Source: Flavobacterium sp. H122 (GTDB lineage: Bacteria; Bacteroidota; Bacteroidia; Flavobacteriales; Flavobacteriaceae). From it: DNA of 64,000 nucleotides. The position numbers were made by a program, and so were the translations under genes. How positions within the stretch are numbered: the stretch's first letter is position 1; the number at the start of each line of letters is the position of its first letter. The stretch is from NCBI RefSeq assembly GCF_004959765.1, contig NZ_SJZD01000004.1, positions 169,064 to 233,063 of the forward strand, in the 5' to 3' direction. This document shows, piece by piece, positions 61,659 to 64,000 of this stretch. The notes under the pieces were generated by a model. It was not told the DNA's origin and did no database searches. It saw only the letters and a program-made list of their open reading frames with translations.

Positions 61659-63263
61659 ATGGCAAAACAACCAACCAAGTTTAGTAAGCTAAACTTAAGT
61701 AAAATCATCCAGTTAAGGAAATTCAAAATCAAGTATGACAACATACGCAACCTTGAACTGCTTGACAAAAACAAGAATTACAAACTCGAATCATTTAACC
61801 AATATCGGTTAAAAATTGACTCAAATATCTTCAAAATTCTTACCATTTGGGGCAGAAGCAGACCAACGTTTAATTCGGATGAAGCCTATCTTCAAAATTA
61901 TTCCAGCTTGCATTATACAAAGGGCAAAGTGGCAATAATAGTAAACTCTGGAATTTATGATGCCGTAAGGGCTTCCATAAACCAATATGTAATCGATTTA
62001 GCACATGATGGTTACTTCGGCCTAGTTTACACTGTAAACGGCGCAAGCCCATCGGGTTTAAAAAATCATTTGAAGAGTATCATCGGGCTTAAAGGAGCAG
62101 TAATGGTAGGCAGTGTACCCGTGGCATGGTTTGAAATGTCCGATGATTTTGACGACAGCTCATCAGAGTTTCCTTGCGACCTGTATTACATGGATCTAAA
62201 TGGTAACTGGACCGACCCCGACGGCGATGGGAAATTCAGTACTAATACAGGGACTGTACAGCCAGAAATCTGGGTATCACGTGTATGGACACCCACCGAA
62301 GGCGGTAACAATACCCAACAAATCATCGAGTTTTTTAACCGTAATCACCAATTTAGATTAGGATTATCGGGCTGCTCACGTAATGGCCTAAGCCTGATTG
62401 ACGATGATTGGGAACACTTTGGCGATTGTGCTATGGATTCATTTCTGCCATCAGCAGGTATAGAAACTATCACCGATCCAGCACAAACCACCGGCGACAG
62501 GTACAAAACAGAGATAAATAGTACGAGAGGCTGGGTAACAATTGGCGCCCACTCTTCTCCCAACGGTCACTCGTTCAAGAAATCTGGAGGCAGTGACTGG
62601 GTTTCCAATACTTACCTGCGAGATACACGTCCGCCAAAAGGTTTTTTCTATAATCTTTATGCCTGTAGCAATACCCGTTTTACTACGGATAATTATATGG
62701 GTGGTTGGTATATTTTCGACAATCCTGGAGGCGAACAATGCCGTGGGCTAGCAGCAGTGGGTAGCACAAAAACCGGTAGTATGCTGTATTTCGAAAACTT
62801 TTATACCCCCATGGCCTCTGGTAAAGTAGTTGGCGAAGCCTACAAAGACTGGTGGATAGCACTCGGTCCGGACCACGACCTTGGCGAACGCAGATGGTTT
62901 TATGGTATGAGCTTGCTTGGCGATCCAACCATCAATTGGTGGAATGGGGCCACTCCCGTACTCATAGGCCCATCAAACGAAGCCGTTTTCAACCATTTTC
63001 CTCGAAATACAACATTTACATGGGCTGCAGTGCCAGTTAGCGGAGCTACTTACACTATCGAAATAGACGCTTTTGGAGCCAGAAATTCAGGGCAATGGGC
63101 TGCACAGACCGGCGAACACTGGCTGGTGCAGTCCGGCATAACAGGCACAAGTTTCAACCACATTTTTGTAGGTGCCCAACGTGGCAGATGGCGTATAAAA
63201 GCAAATGTTTCCGGATTAAATCTCCCATGGAGTGAGTGGCGCTATTTTAGATATACGATATAA
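61659..63263 (+). CDS. Gingipain-like (C25) cysteine peptidase domain protein without signal peptide
   Basis: 534 residues from the ATG at 61659 (MAKQPTKFSKLNLSKI); an upstream in-frame ATG at 61614 lies in repeat-like leader sequence. The caspase-like fold is shown by the probable catalytic His (about 298, TIGAHSSPNGHSF) and Cys (about 336, LYACSNTRF), and by the closing LLGDPTI of the C25 family. The C-terminal 85 residues are a fibronectin/Ig-like domain (TFTWAAVPVSGATYTIEID ... WRIKANVSG). No signal peptide or T9SS tail, so it appears cytoplasmic or is released otherwise. GC content is clearly above its neighbours. Function unknown. Confidence 0.8.
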   Translation: MAKQPTKFSKLNLSKIIQLRKFKIKYDNIRNLELLDKNKNYKLESFNQYRLKIDSNIFKILTIWGRSRPTFNSDEAYLQNYSSLHYTKGKVAIIVNSGIYDAVRASINQYVIDLAHDGYFGLVYTVNGASPSGLKNHLKSIIGLKGAVMVGSVPVAWFEMSDDFDDSSSEFPCDLYYMDLNGNWTDPDGDGKFSTNTGTVQPEIWVSRVWTPTEGGNNTQQIIEFFNRNHQFRLGLSGCSRNGLSLIDDDWEHFGDCAMDSFLPSAGIETITDPAQTTGDRYKTEINSTRGWVTIGAHSSPNGHSFKKSGGSDWVSNTYLRDTRPPKGFFYNLYACSNTRFTTDNYMGGWYIFDNPGGEQCRGLAAVGSTKTGSMLYFENFYTPMASGKVVGEAYKDWWIALGPDHDLGERRWFYGMSLLGDPTINWWNGATPVLIGPSNEAVFNHFPRNTTFTWAAVPVSGATYTIEIDAFGARNSGQWAAQTGEHWLVQSGITGTSFNHIFVGAQRGRWRIKANVSGLNLPWSEWRYFRYTI

Positions 63264-63417
63264 TATTTCAATTGTTTCTTTTTTAGCAGGATAGAATTGT
63301 GAAACAACTATCTGCTAAAAGTGGGTTTGAACCTATTTTTTCAAGTATATCAACAGAGAAAAGCAGCACATAACCAGATAGCGCTGATTTACTTCGTCTG
63401 TTCGCTTCGCTCGAGTT

Positions 63418-63548
63418 TAATCCGTGCATACAAAGAATATTAACCACAATTCCAAAAAGTTGTGGTTTTGTTTTTTACAAACATTAGGAAAATAATTAAT
63501 AGATTATTTAGATAGATTTGTTTTGAAGCATATTGTGAGCACGGATTA
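63418..63548. repeat. Inverted pair TAATCCGTGC / GCACGGATTA
   Basis: A perfect 10-bp inverted repeat (63418-63427 and 63539-63548) encloses the terminator. The right copy continues as a short dyad (CGGATT/AATCCG) that abuts the copied LysE end. Confidence 0.6.
63442..63476 (+). terminator. Terminator of the C25-like gene
   Basis: AACCACAA pairs with TTGTGGTT (10-nt loop) followed by TTGTTTTTT. Confidence 0.65.
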
Positions 63549-63567
63549 TAAATCCGCGCCATCGGGT

Positions 63568-63717
63568 ATGCTCTCCCTCATTATAGCGTTACACAAAAAG
63601 GTAAGCTATACCCAGTTTTCGTTTCAAAAATATATTCCTTTCATTTTTATAGGCTTAGCAGTATGGCAGGTTTTCGTTTTGATTAAAAACAGACTGACAA
63701 AAGTGGAAAAGATTTAA
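63568..63717 (+). pseudogene. Duplicated 3' end of the LysE gene
   Basis: 150 nt corresponding exactly, without gaps, to 61057-61206. The first 70 nt differ at two or so positions only, the rest more. It encodes MLSLIIALHKKVSYTQFSFQ and has lost the first 165 codons. The open frame in front of it (from 63523) is repeat sequence, so it is not a real gene. Confidence 0.8.
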
Positions 63718-63759
63718 AATAGTTACCCTCTTCTACTACACATACTACAACATGACTCC

Positions 63760-63847
63760 GTGATATTTTTTCTCAATAAAAAAAAATTATCACAAGGCTG
63801 TGATAAAAAATTTGTGATAATTTAAATTATCACGAAAAAAATATCAC
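63760..63847. repeat. Nest of GTGATA palindromes
   Basis: Three nested or adjacent dyads: TTATCACA/TGTGATAA (63787-63806), the perfect 20-bp GTGATAATTTAAATTATCAC (63814-63833), and GTGATATTTTTTC/GAAAAAAATATCAC (63760-63772 and 63834-63847). They share the half-site GTGATA. No gene is present up to the window end. Confidence 0.65.
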
Positions 63848-64000
63848 AACTGATTATAGACAGCTTTTCATTATTTTTTAAAAGTTTGAACCCTAAACTA
63901 AAAATATTTTGCCTCTTTACAGAAAATCATAATTTTCTTACAAATACTTTTTTATCTTAGTATTCAAATAAACAAAAATATTCAAAATACGTATAGCGTA

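Noticed and set aside
1..64000. CRISPR array, tRNA or rRNA genes
   Set aside because: No regular repeat-spacer pattern and no cloverleaf or rRNA-like conserved sequence was seen by eye.

Overview
The window is a stretch of chromosome from a low-GC member of the Bacteroidota, most likely a Flavobacterium-like Flavobacteriaceae. Signs of this are the many TAnnTTTG promoter elements (the Bacteroidota -7 box) upstream of genes on both strands, a PorQ homologue and a cell-surface protein with a type IX secretion (T9SS) tail, a TonB receptor with a DUF4856/imelysin lipoprotein set, quinone-type PyrD, and six-domain ribosomal protein S1. I see no rRNA, tRNA, CRISPR array, transposase or integrase.

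Layout. (1) 1-5.3 kb, minus strand: a probably iron-regulated uptake operon (DUF4856 lipoprotein, imelysin-like lipoprotein, HTTM/carboxylase-like membrane protein, TonB receptor cut by the window edge) behind one promoter overlapped by Fur-like inverted repeats. (2) 5.4-9.2 kb: housekeeping genes (HMG-CoA lyase, pyrD, pepT); pyrD carries an in-frame dispersed repeat. (3) 9.2-13.1 kb: small units of one or two genes, two of them broken, with complementary 10-bp ends, resembling a cassette array. (4) 13.1-27.5 kb: accessory plus-strand genes: a class D beta-lactamase, two paralogous ArsR-SRPBCC operons with superimposable operators, a mercaptopyruvate sulfurtransferase, serine and alpha/beta hydrolases, a methyltransferase, an EamA transporter and a lipoprotein gene split by an amber codon. 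(5) 27.5-42.1 kb, minus strand: a T9SS-exported leucine-rich repeat protein, rpsA, a JmjC-like protein, a nucleoside-type permease, cmk-porQ, lon, an UMF1-type permease and an M48 lipoprotein peptidase. (6) 42.2-53.5 kb, plus strand: hydrolase-msrB, acyl-CoA synthetase, and a fatty-acid beta-oxidation operon (MarR, FadB-like, FadA-like, acyl-CoA dehydrogenase) interrupted by a four-helix-bundle protein gene inside an inverted repeat; then Cu/Zn SOD. (7) 53.6-61.2 kb: an unknown gene, a YdeI-family protein, a PsiD-type phosphatidylserine-decarboxylase-like enzyme, a Crp-family regulator and a tightly overlapping operon YHS-DoxX-DinB-NRDE-ATP-grasp-LysE. (8) 61.2-64 kb: a compositionally foreign gingipain-like (C25) cysteine peptidase gene with a structured leader, followed by an exact-length duplicate of the 3' end of the LysE gene and a nest of GTGATA palindromes.

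How the parts work together: the beta-oxidation genes are probably controlled by the MarR protein through two near-identical palindromes in its promoter. Each ArsR is probably an autorepressor whose operator starts at the last base of its -7 box. The Crp-family regulator lies just upstream of the seven-function overlapping operon. The least explained parts are the cassette-like region at 9.2-13.1 kb, the mobile-looking four-helix-bundle unit at 50.7-51.1 kb and the C25-like peptidase locus at 61.2-64 kb.
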